30,287 bases of DNA from Acidobacteriota bacterium (GCA_021799405.1 JAJZAL010000034.1:1-30287), one strand, 5' to 3'; counted from the stretch's first letter, positions 15,272 through 24,599 are shown. A program made the numbers and translations. Notes: a model not told the origin generated them from the sequence alone.

Positions 15272-18200
15272 ATGTGCCGTCTGATTCTGCGTGGATTATT
15301 CCCTGCGTGCTTGATCGTAACCCTGGTGGTATTGGCTGCGAGTGCCCGCGCACAAACGCTGGCCTCTGCAGCTATTTCCGGGACCGTTACCGACGTAACG
15401 GGAGCAGCGGTTGTCGGAGCGACTGTCACCGTCACGAACGAAGCAACGGGAGTAACCCGTACCGTACGATCCAACCAAACTGGACTGTATTCGGTGGAGC
15501 CGCTGACGCAGGGCCAGTACACAGTCACGGCTTCGAAGGCCGGGTTTCAAAAAAATGTGGTTCGAAGCATACAGATCGATGCTGGCATGCGCCGCGCGAT
15601 CAATCTCCAGTTGAACGTCGGCAACACCACGGCGCAGGTCACCGTGAATGCCGACACTGTGCAGGTGAATACCCAGACGTCCGACAGCAGCGGTACCGTC
15701 ACTTCAAAGCAGGTCAGCAACTTGATGTTGGACGGAAGGAACTTCCAGACTTTGGCCATTCAGATTCCGGGCGTGAGCAGCACCAATGCGGCCAGCGAGT
15801 TACAGGGTGGAGGAATCAACGGATTTAATACCTTGATTGTGAACGGCCAAGGCGTTGAGTACAGCACCTACGACATCGACGGTGTGTACGACGTGAATAC
15901 AGGCAATCTTTCCAATGTGAATATCCTGCCAATCGTCGATGGCATCTCAGAGATGCGCGTGCTGAAGGACAACTACGGAGCGGAATATGGAGTTGCCGGT
16001 GGCGGTGAGATTCTGATCGAGACCAAGAGTGGTACAAGTAACCTTCACGGGTCAGCGTGGGATTACCTGCGCAACAATGCATTCGATGCGAATAACTATT
16101 TTTCGACCGTCACACCAGCGCTTCATCAGAATATCTTCGGATTCACGTTTGGCGGGCCCCTTAAGATCCCCAAAGTCTATAACACCAGGGGCAATAAGAA
16201 GACTTTCTTCTTTACCGCCAACCAGTGGTATCTGATTACCGCCGGCCAGACAATTCGCAGCGCGGTTTTTCCCCAGGCCATGAGGACCGGCGACTTCAGC
16301 GCCAGCCCAACGCTGAAGGGAAATCTGCGACTGGATGCCAATAGTCAATCGCTGCTGGCTGCTGAGGGAAAGTCAAATTGTATTCTCGGACCGAAGACTC
16401 TCAATCCCTCCTGCTTCGACCCAGTTGCAGTGGCAATTATGAACAAGTATTGGCCACTTCCGAATAATCTTACCGGCGGATTCGACAATTACCTCAACCA
16501 GGCTTCGGCCACGACCAACGAGGGCGATTACCAGTATCGCGTCGATCATACAATTAACCAGGCCAATCAAATCATGGCCCGGGTCAACTACGAACAGGTG
16601 AAAAACCTGTCCCCGGATGGATTGGCATGGGGTGGAAATCCCTCGCCTCTGATCAGCTATACCGCGTACACGACCGGGCTGAATGCCGTAGCCCGTCTTA
16701 CAACCGACTTTACCCCCAACGTCATCAACACATTCAGCTGGGGACAAACGTTCACCAAAGCTCTGCTCAGCGAAACCGCACCGTTGCCCTCCGGACTAAC
16801 GATCAAGCAAGCCTTTCCTGGAGCGGACCTGCTCAATCGCATCCCCAATATCGGTCTCGCGGAAGGATGGGCCGCCACCGGCGTTAGCGGATTGCCCATT
16901 AAAGCCTCTGATGGCGAGGGTATTCCGACTGACGACCTGATCTGGGTAAAGGGCAATCATGTCATTCAGATGGGTGCGATGTACATCTTTGGTATCAAGC
17001 GCCAAACTGCATTCGCTACACCGGAGGGGGCCTTTTTCTTCACCGGTGTGCATACTGGCGACCCCGCCGCCGATTATCTGCTCGGTTTGGATTCGACGTA
17101 CTCGCAGGTAAACACACAACGGCGCGGCTATTTCCACTATCGGCAGGGAGAAGCCTATGTGCAGGATAACTGGCATGCTACCCCCCGCCTCAACGTCAAT
17201 CTTGGCGTGCGCTGGTCCTATTTCTCAAACGACACGGCGAGCGGCGACGAAGTGACAGGTTTTTCGCCAGCCCTTTACAGTGCGGCACAGGCTCCGGTGG
17301 TAAATAGGAACGGTAGTTTGGTTGTCAACAGCTCCAATGTTCCTTTGAATACCGCCGGGCAACCGGCTAATCCTCTCAACGGAATTATTTTTGCTGGTCA
17401 GAACGGTGTGCCCAGCGGGTTCTTTATTCCCAAGAAAGACAACTTTGGTCCGCGGATCGGTTTTGCTTACGACGTGAGCGGCAATGGAACCACTACGATA
17501 CGGGGCGGTTATGGTATCGCATATTCACGGGACGCTCTTGTGCAGTTGAATGCAGCATACGGGCAAAATCTGCCCTATGTGAGAAGTGCAAACATTATTA
17601 ATAGCTTGTTGAGTGACGCGACCGCGGGAACACCGAAGGCTCCTACCATTGAAGCTCTGAATGTGGAGCCAAACACGTTTGTACCAGTACAGCTCCAAAC
17701 CTACAGCCTGACGCTGGAACATCAGGTAACCCCGAACGCGGTAGCCTCGCTTGCCTATGTGGGCAGCCAGGGCCGGCATTTGGAATCGGTTGGATTCAAT
17801 ACCAACTTTCCACTCCCTGTAGCCAGCCCGAGCCTGAGCACCTGCGTACCGGCGAGCCAATCGCCATCTTCCCTCTATCAATTCGATCCCTGTATCAATA
17901 CAGGTGTTGCATCGCCCTACTATACAGCTCCGTACCAGGGATACAGCGCCATCAACACTGAGTATGACGATGGAAGCGATAACTACAATGCGCTTCAAGC
18001 GGGTCTAGTTTATCGTCTCAAAGCTAGCCAGCTCAATCTGGCTTATACCTATAGCAAGGTACTGGGAACAATCGGTACCCACGGCGCAGGTCAGGGATCC
18101 CCGGTCGGAGCCGTTGTCCAGAATCCACGCAATGTGCATGCTGAGTATGGTCCGCCGGACTATGACTTTACTCAGGATTTTACTGGTACCTGGGTATACA

Positions 18201-18670
18201 GCATCCCCTTCTTCCGGAACGCGAGTGCGCCCCTGAAATGGGGTTTGGCTGACTGGAATTTTGCAGGGCTGGCACTGCTTCAGAGCGGCTTCGCCCTCAG
18301 TCCGGGTATGGCGACTTCGACGGCAGGCTTAGCGATCCGGCCTAACCAGGTTGCTCCGATTAGACGGGTGGGAAAGGTGAAGCAGTGGTTCAGCACAGGT
18401 TCCTTCGCGGCTCCGGCATACGGCTTCTTCGGAGATGCCGCCAATGGAACAATCCGAGGCCCGAGCTTGATTTCCTTCAATGTGGGACTCTACAAGACAT
18501 TCCTTGAGGCTTCTCGCATGAATCTCCAGTTCCGGGCCGAAGCCTTCAATATAGCAAACCATCCTAACCTTACGGCTTTGTCCACGAGCCTGGGCGCCGG
18601 CAATTACGGGCAGATTACGGGTGCTCTTGATCCGCGAATTTTGGAATTCGCGTTGAAGTTGACGTTCTGA
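15272..18670 (+). CDS. Oar-like TonB-dependent outer-membrane receptor with carboxypeptidase-regulatory-like domain
   Basis: The 1132-residue product is an outer-membrane transporter or adhesion barrel. It has a Sec signal peptide (residues 1-27, ending ARA-QT), then a carboxypeptidase-regulatory-like beta-sandwich (about 33-115: ISGTVTDVTGAAVVGATV, TGLYSVEPLTQGQYTV). A plug domain (about 120-235) includes MLDGRNFQTLAIQIPGV and EMRVLKDNYGAEYGVAGGGEI, followed by a long barrel ending in Phe (ALKLTF), the usual outer-membrane C-terminus. This Oar type is abundant in Acidobacteriota and usually lacks a SusD partner; none is present here. Being first in the operon, ahead of an alpha-L-rhamnosidase, it probably imports a rhamnose-containing oligosaccharide or glycoside, powered by TonB. 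GGAGG at 15258-15262 lies 9 bases before the ATG. A homologue acting in adhesion rather than uptake cannot be excluded. Confidence 0.92.
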   Translation: MCRLILRGLFPACLIVTLVVLAASARAQTLASAAISGTVTDVTGAAVVGATVTVTNEATGVTRTVRSNQTGLYSVEPLTQGQYTVTASKAGFQKNVVRSIQIDAGMRRAINLQLNVGNTTAQVTVNADTVQVNTQTSDSSGTVTSKQVSNLMLDGRNFQTLAIQIPGVSSTNAASELQGGGINGFNTLIVNGQGVEYSTYDIDGVYDVNTGNLSNVNILPIVDGISEMRVLKDNYGAEYGVAGGGEILIETKSGTSNLHGSAWDYLRNNAFDANNYFSTVTPALHQNIFGFTFGGPLKIPKVYNTRGNKKTFFFTANQWYLITAGQTIRSAVFPQAMRTGDFSASPTLKGNLRLDANSQSLLAAEGKSNCILGPKTLNPSCFDPVAVAIMNKYWPLPNNLTGGFDNYLNQASATTNEGDYQYRVDHTINQANQIMARVNYEQVKNLSPDGLAWGGNPSPLISYTAYTTGLNAVARLTTDFTPNVINTFSWGQTFTKALLSETAPLPSGLTIKQAFPGADLLNRIPNIGLAEGWAATGVSGLPIKASDGEGIPTDDLIWVKGNHVIQMGAMYIFGIKRQTAFATPEGAFFFTGVHTGDPAADYLLGLDSTYSQVNTQRRGYFHYRQGEAYVQDNWHATPRLNVNLGVRWSYFSNDTASGDEVTGFSPALYSAAQAPVVNRNGSLVVNSSNVPLNTAGQPANPLNGIIFAGQNGVPSGFFIPKKDNFGPRIGFAYDVSGNGTTTIRGGYGIAYSRDALVQLNAAYGQNLPYVRSANIINSLLSDATAGTPKAPTIEALNVEPNTFVPVQLQTYSLTLEHQVTPNAVASLAYVGSQGRHLESVGFNTNFPLPVASPSLSTCVPASQSPSSLYQFDPCINTGVASPYYTAPYQGYSAINTEYDDGSDNYNALQAGLVYRLKASQLNLAYTYSKVLGTIGTHGAGQGSPVGAVVQNPRNVHAEYGPPDYDFTQDFTGTWVYSIPFFRNASAPLKWGLADWNFAGLALLQSGFALSPGMATSTAGLAIRPNQVAPIRRVGKVKQWFSTGSFAAPAYGFFGDAANGTIRGPSLISFNVGLYKTFLEASRMNLQFRAEAFNIANHPNLTALSTSLGAGNYGQITGALDPRILEFALKLTF

Positions 18671-18711
18671 GTTACAGCAAGGTACTTACAGCCCGGCTGC
18701 ACGAAGTAGCA

Positions 18712-18752
18712 CCCGCCACTCATTCACTGCTTTCCTGTGAGCGAGTGGCGGG
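18712..18752 (+). repeat. Strong intercistronic hairpin between receptor and rhamnosidase
   Basis: CCCGCCACTC (18712-18721) and GAGTGGCGGG (18743-18752) are perfect 10-base arms. Inside, TCAC (18724-18727) and GTGA (18737-18740) extend the stem across a 2x2 internal loop. No T-run follows, so it is not a standard intrinsic terminator; a 3'-end-stabilising or attenuating mRNA structure that lets receptor and enzyme levels differ is more likely. Confidence 0.65.
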
Positions 18753-18851
18753 CTTATCCTGAATCTCGCGCAATGCAGGACGGCATCGACGAGCCTTAAT
18801 CCCGGTCCAAGGAAAGAGTGGGAATCGTATGCAGGAACAAGAGACGGCAAA

Positions 18852-21800
18852 ATGAACAGGCGGGAAATAATCCAACTCATGGTTGGGGCCGGACTCGCCC
18901 GTGAATTCCCCCTTCTTGGCGAATCGCCTACGCTTCCGCATTCCACACTAAAGGTGAATGAACTTCGATGTGAATACCTGACGAATCCACTGGGGATCGA
19001 TACGGAAATGCCGCGGCTGAGCTGGATTCTCACGGCCATTTCCCCTGACCGGCGGAATCTTCGGCAAAGCGCTTATCGAATCTTGGTGGCGGCGACGCCC
19101 GAACTCCTCCAAAAGGACGAGGGCGATTTGTGGGATTCCGGCAAAGTTAACAGTGATGATTCGATTCTGATTGAATACAACGGAAAGCCGTTGCTTTCCC
19201 GCGCCCGCGCATGGTGGAAAGTGCGGGTCTGGGATCAGGATGGAAACCAGAGTGCGTGGAGCGATCCGGCAAGTTGGACCATGGGCCTTCTCGCTCCAGA
19301 TGATTGGCATGCGAAGTGGATCGGCCTGGAAGGCGGCGAGGATGAGGCGGAAGAGACTCAAGACGCCCTCTGGATTACCTCCGCGTCAGGGCAGAGCAAC
19401 GGGAATTGCTTCCGGAGTATAGTGCGGCTTCCTGAGCATAATCCCCTCAGCTATGCGGTGCTGATGATCATGGGTACGCATCCTCTCCACGTGACAATCA
19501 ACAATACCAACTATCGGTTCGACCGGCACTCGCCTCGCCTGTTTGTCTCTGATGTGACTTCGGCGCTTCATGCAGGAAGCAATCAGTTGATCGTGAGCGT
19601 GGAACCGGATCAATCAGGGACCGAAGCCACTATCATGGGCGGCCTGACGCTTGATCTTGCGGATGGCACCATCCTGCATTTTCACACTGACACGGAGTGG
19701 CAATCAACGGAACTCCTACGCGGGGCAACGGCGGCCGCGGTGCCCGCCGGAAATTGGTCTCCCGTGCGGGTCGCAGAGCCACCACCAGCAGTTCCGCCCG
19801 TCAAACCCATCAGACCACGCCTTCCCGCGCGGACGCTGCGCAAAGAGTTTCTCCTGAGGAGTCAGGCGCGCCGGGCGACCATATATATCAGTGGTGTTGG
19901 AGATTTTGAGCTGTACCTGAACGGCCAAAGAATCAGCGACGATATTTTCGGACTAAATGTAAGCAATTACGACAAGCGGGTCTATTACAGGACCTGCGAT
20001 GTCTCCGGAATCGTGAAACAAGGTGCCAATGCGGTCGGTGTCTTGCTCGGGAACGGAAGGTTTTTCGCGCCGCGAAATTACAATCCGACAACGCGAAGCT
20101 ACGGTTACCCAAAGCTCTTGATGCAGATGGAGGTGGAGCATCTGGATGGAACTATCGAGACAATGGTCAGCGATGCCTCCTGGAAGGTTAGCGCAGATGG
20201 GCCGATTCGCGCGAATAACGAATACGACGGAGAGGAATACGATGCTCGCCGGGAGCTATCGGGGTGGGACCAGGCTGGCTATGTCGATGATTCCTGGAAG
20301 GCGGCTGAGCTGGTGGGCACGCCATTAGGACGTCTACGAGCACAAATGAATCCTCCGATCCGCGTCGTCAGGGAAATGAGACCGGTGAATCTAAAACAGC
20401 CACGACCCGGAGTCTATGTTTTCGATATGGGACAGAACATGGTGGGTTGGTGCCGGCTAAAAGTTACTGGACACCGAGATGCCCGTGTGCGGATTCGCCA
20501 TGCTGAGAGATTAAGGCCGGACGGGATGCTTTACACAGACAACCTGCGCAGCGCTCGCGCCACGGATATCTATGTGCTCAGCGGCTCAGGCGAGGAGCAG
20601 TATCATCCTCGATTTACTTACCATGGCTTTCAGTATGTGGAACTGACCGGGTATCCCGGCACTCCTGATCTATCGACGATCACTGGGCAGGTCATTCACG
20701 ACGACCTTAGGGAGCACGCCGACTTTAGCACTTCCAACGGAATGCTGAATCAGATTTACAAGAATGTTCTGTGGGGCACGAGAGGAAATTACCGCAGTAT
20801 GCCGACGGACTGCCCGCAGCGTGATGAACGGCAGGGTTGGTTAGGCGATCGGGCGGGCGGGAGCAAGGGCGAGACTTTCCTTTTTGAAGTGAGTCCCCTC
20901 TATGCGAAATGGCTCATGGATATTGAGGACGGGATCAACGGGCAAGGGTCTCTCGATGATGTCGCTCCGAATTACTGGAATTTCTATCAGGACAATGTAA
21001 CTTGGCCGGCAACCTTTATAATTGCTGCCGCCGGGATGTACGAGCAGTACGGGGACCGCCGTGTAATTCAATCGCACTATCCGGCGATGAAGCAATGGAT
21101 CGACCATATGAATGGTCACCTGCAAGGTGACCTGATGCCGTGTGACACTTATGGAGACTGGTGCGTTCCACCAGAGTCGCTGACCCAGATTCACAGCACG
21201 GACCCGAGCCGCCAGACTGCCGCAGAGGTTCTGGGAACTACTTATTACTATTTTCTCTTGCGGCTGATGTCGCGCTTTGCGGTCATTGCCGGCAACGCAA
21301 GCGACCAGTCTGCTTTCGATGACCTGGCCGCGCGGATGAAAGTTGCCTTTCATAACAAGTACTTCAACCCGGCAGACAATACTTACTCAAACGGATCGCA
21401 GACATCGAGCATTCTTCCGCTTGCATTCGACATGACGCTCGAAGATAAACGACAGGGCGTTGTTCAAGCGCTGGTTGAGAATATCCGAACAAAGACAAAT
21501 GGCCATATCGGTACTGGCCTGGTCGGAGCCCAGTGGATTATGGAGACCTTGACGCGCTTCGGCCATGCAAATCTTGCCTATGAAATCGCGACGCAACGGA
21601 CATATCCAAGCTGGGGATACATGGTAAGCAAGGGAGCAACCACAATTTGGGAACTGTGGAACGGAGATACCGCGGATCCCGAGATGAACTCGATGAATCA
21701 TCTCATGCTCGTTGGAGATTTGATCTCATGGTGCTATCAGAGTCTTGCGGGAATCAAGGCCGACGTGGATAGGCCGGGCTTCAAGCATATCGTTGTCGCA

Positions 21801-22085
21801 CCGATTCTGGCTGGGGATCTCACGGTCGTGAAGGCATCGCATGCGTCTCCTTATGGAACGATCGCTACTTCGTGGGAGCGTAGCGCGGGCCGCTTTTCTC
21901 TGCATCTTACGATTCCGATAAATACGACCGCAACCGTGTATGTTCCGGCGAAAACTCCTGACGCGGTACTGGAGAGTGGGCGTACCGCGCAGAAGTCGCC
22001 AGGAGTCAAGTTTCTGAGAAGTGAAACGGGAGTTGCTGTCCTTCAGCTGGGCTCGGGAGATTTCTTCTTTACATCGGTGGTATAG
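18852..22085 (+). CDS. GH78 alpha-L-rhamnosidase
   Basis: The 1077-residue enzyme inverts and releases terminal alpha-L-rhamnose. The order of domains is that of large bacterial GH78 proteins: fibronectin-like N-terminal domain (VNELRCEYLTNPLGID, PRLSWIL, AWWKVRVWDQDGNQSAWS), a rhamnosidase-N domain with the ISGVGDFELYLNGQRI and FAPRNY region, then a beta-domain (FDMGQNMVGWCRLKV). The (alpha/alpha)6 barrel carries DCPQRDERQGWLGD (Asp653, catalytic-acid candidate Glu659) and TTIWELWNGDT (base candidate Glu934), and a C-terminal beta-domain follows. The N-terminus MNRREIIQLMVGAGLA has paired arginines and a short hydrophobic run, a weak Tat-like signal, so periplasmic location is likely but not certain. 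The ribosome site upstream of the ATG is poor. It follows the receptor after 181 bases with a hairpin between them. Confidence 0.94.
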   Translation: MNRREIIQLMVGAGLAREFPLLGESPTLPHSTLKVNELRCEYLTNPLGIDTEMPRLSWILTAISPDRRNLRQSAYRILVAATPELLQKDEGDLWDSGKVNSDDSILIEYNGKPLLSRARAWWKVRVWDQDGNQSAWSDPASWTMGLLAPDDWHAKWIGLEGGEDEAEETQDALWITSASGQSNGNCFRSIVRLPEHNPLSYAVLMIMGTHPLHVTINNTNYRFDRHSPRLFVSDVTSALHAGSNQLIVSVEPDQSGTEATIMGGLTLDLADGTILHFHTDTEWQSTELLRGATAAAVPAGNWSPVRVAEPPPAVPPVKPIRPRLPARTLRKEFLLRSQARRATIYISGVGDFELYLNGQRISDDIFGLNVSNYDKRVYYRTCDVSGIVKQGANAVGVLLGNGRFFAPRNYNPTTRSYGYPKLLMQMEVEHLDGTIETMVSDASWKVSADGPIRANNEYDGEEYDARRELSGWDQAGYVDDSWKAAELVGTPLGRLRAQMNPPIRVVREMRPVNLKQPRPGVYVFDMGQNMVGWCRLKVTGHRDARVRIRHAERLRPDGMLYTDNLRSARATDIYVLSGSGEEQYHPRFTYHGFQYVELTGYPGTPDLSTITGQVIHDDLREHADFSTSNGMLNQIYKNVLWGTRGNYRSMPTDCPQRDERQGWLGDRAGGSKGETFLFEVSPLYAKWLMDIEDGINGQGSLDDVAPNYWNFYQDNVTWPATFIIAAAGMYEQYGDRRVIQSHYPAMKQWIDHMNGHLQGDLMPCDTYGDWCVPPESLTQIHSTDPSRQTAAEVLGTTYYYFLLRLMSRFAVIAGNASDQSAFDDLAARMKVAFHNKYFNPADNTYSNGSQTSSILPLAFDMTLEDKRQGVVQALVENIRTKTNGHIGTGLVGAQWIMETLTRFGHANLAYEIATQRTYPSWGYMVSKGATTIWELWNGDTADPEMNSMNHLMLVGDLISWCYQSLAGIKADVDRPGFKHIVVAPILAGDLTVVKASHASPYGTIATSWERSAGRFSLHLTIPINTTATVYVPAKTPDAVLESGRTAQKSPGVKFLRSETGVAVLQLGSGDFFFTSVV

Positions 22086-22160
22086 CAGCTTCAGTCTGTA
22101 GTGGAGCGGCTAAGCGGATAGGCGTTAGGTTTTCGAAGGTCGGCAAAAGAGGGGGAATCA

Positions 22161-22934
22161 GTGGGTATGTACAAGGTGCAGGTTCTAAAGATGGGCGAAT
22201 CAGAGGTTCCTGCCCCCGAAGTGTACTGGATGAGCAGATGGAGCGAATGGGAGAGGCTGTATTTCTATATGGTTGTGATTCGCGGTGAAGGTAGAACCAT
22301 CCTCATCAATACAGGACCGCCCGACGATTTGAGCGATCTGAACGAGCGATGGAAGGGCTTCGCGGGACCGCGCTGCATGTTGCAGCGCAAAGAGAGCGAA
22401 AGGCCACTGGCGTCTCTCAAGAGAATTGGGATTGACCCAGAAGAGGTCACGCACGTGTTGGTTACTCCCTTGCAGATGTATGCGACAGCGAATCTGCAGC
22501 TTTTCACAAACGCACGGATCTGTTTTTCGCGACGTGGCTGGATTGAAGAGATCGTGGCGCCTCGGCCGTGGCTCCACGTCCCACGTCAATACTGCATTGC
22601 AGATAGCGTTCTGCACTATCTTCTCTTCGATGCTGGTGATCGCGTAACACTATTGGAGGATGAAGCGGAAATATGTCCGGGAATCACTGCCTGCTGGGTG
22701 GGCACGCATCATCGTAGCTCCATGCTCTACAAGGTAAATACTGATAAGGGGATCATTGGAGTAAGCGACTGCGCATTTAAGTACGAGAACCTGCAGGGGC
22801 ACCCACTCGGGATCGGCGAGAGTCTCGAAGAGGGCTGGCGGGCTTACAGGCGGATTCAGAGAGAGACGCAAGAGTTCATCCCACTTTACGATCCAGCGGT
22901 GCTGGAAATGTATCCGGATGGTATCGTCGCATGA
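22161..22934 (+). CDS. Metallo-beta-lactamase-fold protein with degenerate metal site
   Basis: The 257-residue cytoplasmic protein follows the MBL-fold pattern of lactonase-like hydrolases: YFYMVVIRGEGRTILINTG, DPEEVTHVLVTP, NARICFSRRGWIEE, GITACWVGTHHRSSMLYKV, GIIGVSDCAF and a C-terminal DPAVLEMYPDGIVA. The canonical H-x-H-x-D-H loop is replaced by P-L-Q-M-Y-A (103-108), removing four ligands. The third-site His183 and bridging Asp203 remain, while the last His is Tyr243. A normal dinuclear zinc centre is therefore unlikely. It may be a metal-independent or mononuclear hydrolase, or a sugar-lactone-binding protein. GTG 22161 has GAGGGGG 5 bases upstream. It overlaps the DapA-family gene by ATGA and lies in the rhamnose operon where a rhamnono-lactonase would be expected; that role is inference. 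Confidence 0.8.
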   Translation: MGMYKVQVLKMGESEVPAPEVYWMSRWSEWERLYFYMVVIRGEGRTILINTGPPDDLSDLNERWKGFAGPRCMLQRKESERPLASLKRIGIDPEEVTHVLVTPLQMYATANLQLFTNARICFSRRGWIEEIVAPRPWLHVPRQYCIADSVLHYLLFDAGDRVTLLEDEAEICPGITACWVGTHHRSSMLYKVNTDKGIIGVSDCAFKYENLQGHPLGIGESLEEGWRAYRRIQRETQEFIPLYDPAVLEMYPDGIVA

Positions 22935-23779
22935 GTGCGCAGATCGCGGGTATCCTGCCGGTGCTGGCCACGCCGTTCGACGAACAGGGGATGGTGGATC
23001 CCGAGAGCTTCGCCGTTCAGGTGGAGACGGCCATCGATGATGGGGCACATGGGTTGGCGATGTTTGGCCTCGCCAGCGAGTATTACAAGCTCTCGGATGA
23101 GGAACGTCGTACACTCACGTCCGTGCTGGTGAGAACCACGCGGAACAGAGTCCCGGTCATCCTTGCGGTCAATCATCATTGCACGGAACTCGCTGTTCGC
23201 CAGGCGGTCGAGGCAGAGAAGGCTGGTGCTGATGCGATTATGATTCTGCCGCCATTCTTTCTCAATCCACCGGCAGACGCGATTCTCGCGCATATCGAAG
23301 CGGTCGCTACCGCGGTGCACATTCCGGCCGCTTTGCAGTACGCGCCCGCGCAGACAGGCATTAGCGCGGAGGTTCTTGCCAATCTGCCTATCGCGATCGT
23401 AAAGGTCGATGCGGCACCGTCGGCACCGGCGCTCCGAGCTCTGCCGCCAGGCACGAACAGCCTTGTGGGCTATATGGGCTTAGATCTTCCAGATGCAGTC
23501 GCACTCGGATGCTCAGGGTGCATGCCGACTGCTGCACTTGTACGACCTTTCGTGCAGATATGGAATTCATTACAGCACTCTCCTGAGGATGGACGGCGCG
23601 AGCATGAACGCCTGCTTCCGCTTCTACAGTTCCTAATGCAGTCAGTGGAATTCCTCATTGCTGCGGAAAAGCAGATGCTACTGAAGCGTGGGATCTTTCG
23701 CTGTGCCTATGGCCGCAGACCCTGTACTGTGCTCGAGTCCGGTTCTATTGACCAACTTATACGATCAGTATGTGAGTAA
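22931..23779 (+). CDS. DapA/N-acetylneuraminate-lyase superfamily aldolase or dehydratase
   Basis: The 282-residue class I TIM barrel starts at the ATGA overlap with the MBL-fold gene. The motifs are GILPVLATPFDEQG, a divergent nucleotide-like loop FGLASEYYKLSDEER (usual family sequence has GTTGE or GSTGE), DAIMILPPFF, LQYAPAQTG with Tyr137 and the Schiff-base Lys158 in IAIVKVD. The family includes dihydrodipicolinate synthase, KDG aldolase and 2-keto-3-deoxy-L-arabonate dehydratase. Location beside an SDR dehydrogenase and a rhamnonate-dehydratase-like enzyme points to cleavage of 2-keto-3-deoxy-L-rhamnonate to pyruvate and L-lactaldehyde, or a dehydration of a related acid. A lysine biosynthetic role is unlikely because of the altered loop and context. 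It is separated from the SDR by 7 bases. Confidence 0.87.
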   Translation: MSAQIAGILPVLATPFDEQGMVDPESFAVQVETAIDDGAHGLAMFGLASEYYKLSDEERRTLTSVLVRTTRNRVPVILAVNHHCTELAVRQAVEAEKAGADAIMILPPFFLNPPADAILAHIEAVATAVHIPAALQYAPAQTGISAEVLANLPIAIVKVDAAPSAPALRALPPGTNSLVGYMGLDLPDAVALGCSGCMPTAALVRPFVQIWNSLQHSPEDGRREHERLLPLLQFLMQSVEFLIAAEKQMLLKRGIFRCAYGRRPCTVLESGSIDQLIRSVCE

Positions 23780-23786
23780 ACGCGAT

Positions 23787-24599
23787 ATGTCGAATACGAG
23801 TCGCTATTCTCCGACCATTACGCCAACGCCGTTTCGCTCTCGCGGCAAGACTGCACTCATCACCGGAGGCGGCCGCGGTATCGGTCGAGCGATTGCTGTG
23901 CGGCTTGCGCAGGAGGGAGCAAGTCTCGCGATTGTGGATAAGAATGCATCTCCTGCTGAGGAGACGGTGGCCCTTTGTACCCAGCTTGGAGTTCAGGCAG
24001 CCGCCTTTCCTGGAGATGTCTCGTCGCGCGAGGACGTCGAGCGGGCGGTGATGGCGGCAGCAGAAGAATTCCGTACTATCGACATCCTCGTCAATAACGC
24101 GGGCATCATTACCTTCGGATCCTTAATGGACTGCAAGGTCGAAGACTGGAACCGCATGATGGCCATTGACCTAACGGGGGCGTTTCACTTTACCCAGGTG
24201 GTGGGGCGGCTGATGATCCAACAGGAACGAGGTGGCAGGATGCTGCATATAGGCTCGACTGCATCCCTATTACCGACCGCGCAACAGGCTGCCTATTCTG
24301 TTGCCAAGGCGGGGCTCTTAATGATGAGCAAAGTTGCCGCACTTGAATTAGTAAGTTATAACATCACATCGAACGTGCTATGTCCACAGGGTGCCGTTAC
24401 CGATATTAACCGGGAACTCCTGAGCGACCCCACTGTTATGGATGCGCTCGAAGACAATATCCCCGCTCATCGAATGGCTACAGTTGAAGAAATTGCGGCA
24501 GCCGCAGCATTCCTGGTATCGGATGAAGCGGCTTACATAACTGGCACGGAATTGATTCATGATGGCGGATCCACGATCAGTTCACTGTGGTGGAGATAA
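23787..24599 (+). CDS. Short-chain dehydrogenase/reductase (L-rhamnose dehydrogenase candidate)
   Basis: The 270-residue classical SDR has the cofactor loop TGGGRGIG (26-33), an acidic residue at the end of the second strand (Asp51, usually NAD preference), NNAG (103-106) and the catalytic Ser157, Tyr170 and Lys174 in the YxxxK arrangement. The C-terminal EELI-like cofactor end is complete (ITGTELIHDGGS). In L-rhamnose non-phosphorylative routes SDR enzymes oxidise either L-rhamnose at C1 or 2-keto-3-deoxy-L-rhamnonate at C4, so either step is possible here. The ATG at 23787 is 7 bases after the DapA-family stop; a GTG at 23772 is an alternative with overlap, and the frame is open to 23688. 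Stop TAA is directly followed by the ATG of the next gene, supporting co-translation. Confidence 0.92.
   Translation: MSNTSRYSPTITPTPFRSRGKTALITGGGRGIGRAIAVRLAQEGASLAIVDKNASPAEETVALCTQLGVQAAAFPGDVSSREDVERAVMAAAEEFRTIDILVNNAGIITFGSLMDCKVEDWNRMMAIDLTGAFHFTQVVGRLMIQQERGGRMLHIGSTASLLPTAQQAAYSVAKAGLLMMSKVAALELVSYNITSNVLCPQGAVTDINRELLSDPTVMDALEDNIPAHRMATVEEIAAAAAFLVSDEAAYITGTELIHDGGSTISSLWWR

Noticed and set aside
23688..23786. Upstream extension of the SDR gene to 23688
   Set aside because: It would overlap the DapA-family gene by over 90 bases and adds residues before the normal SDR start.
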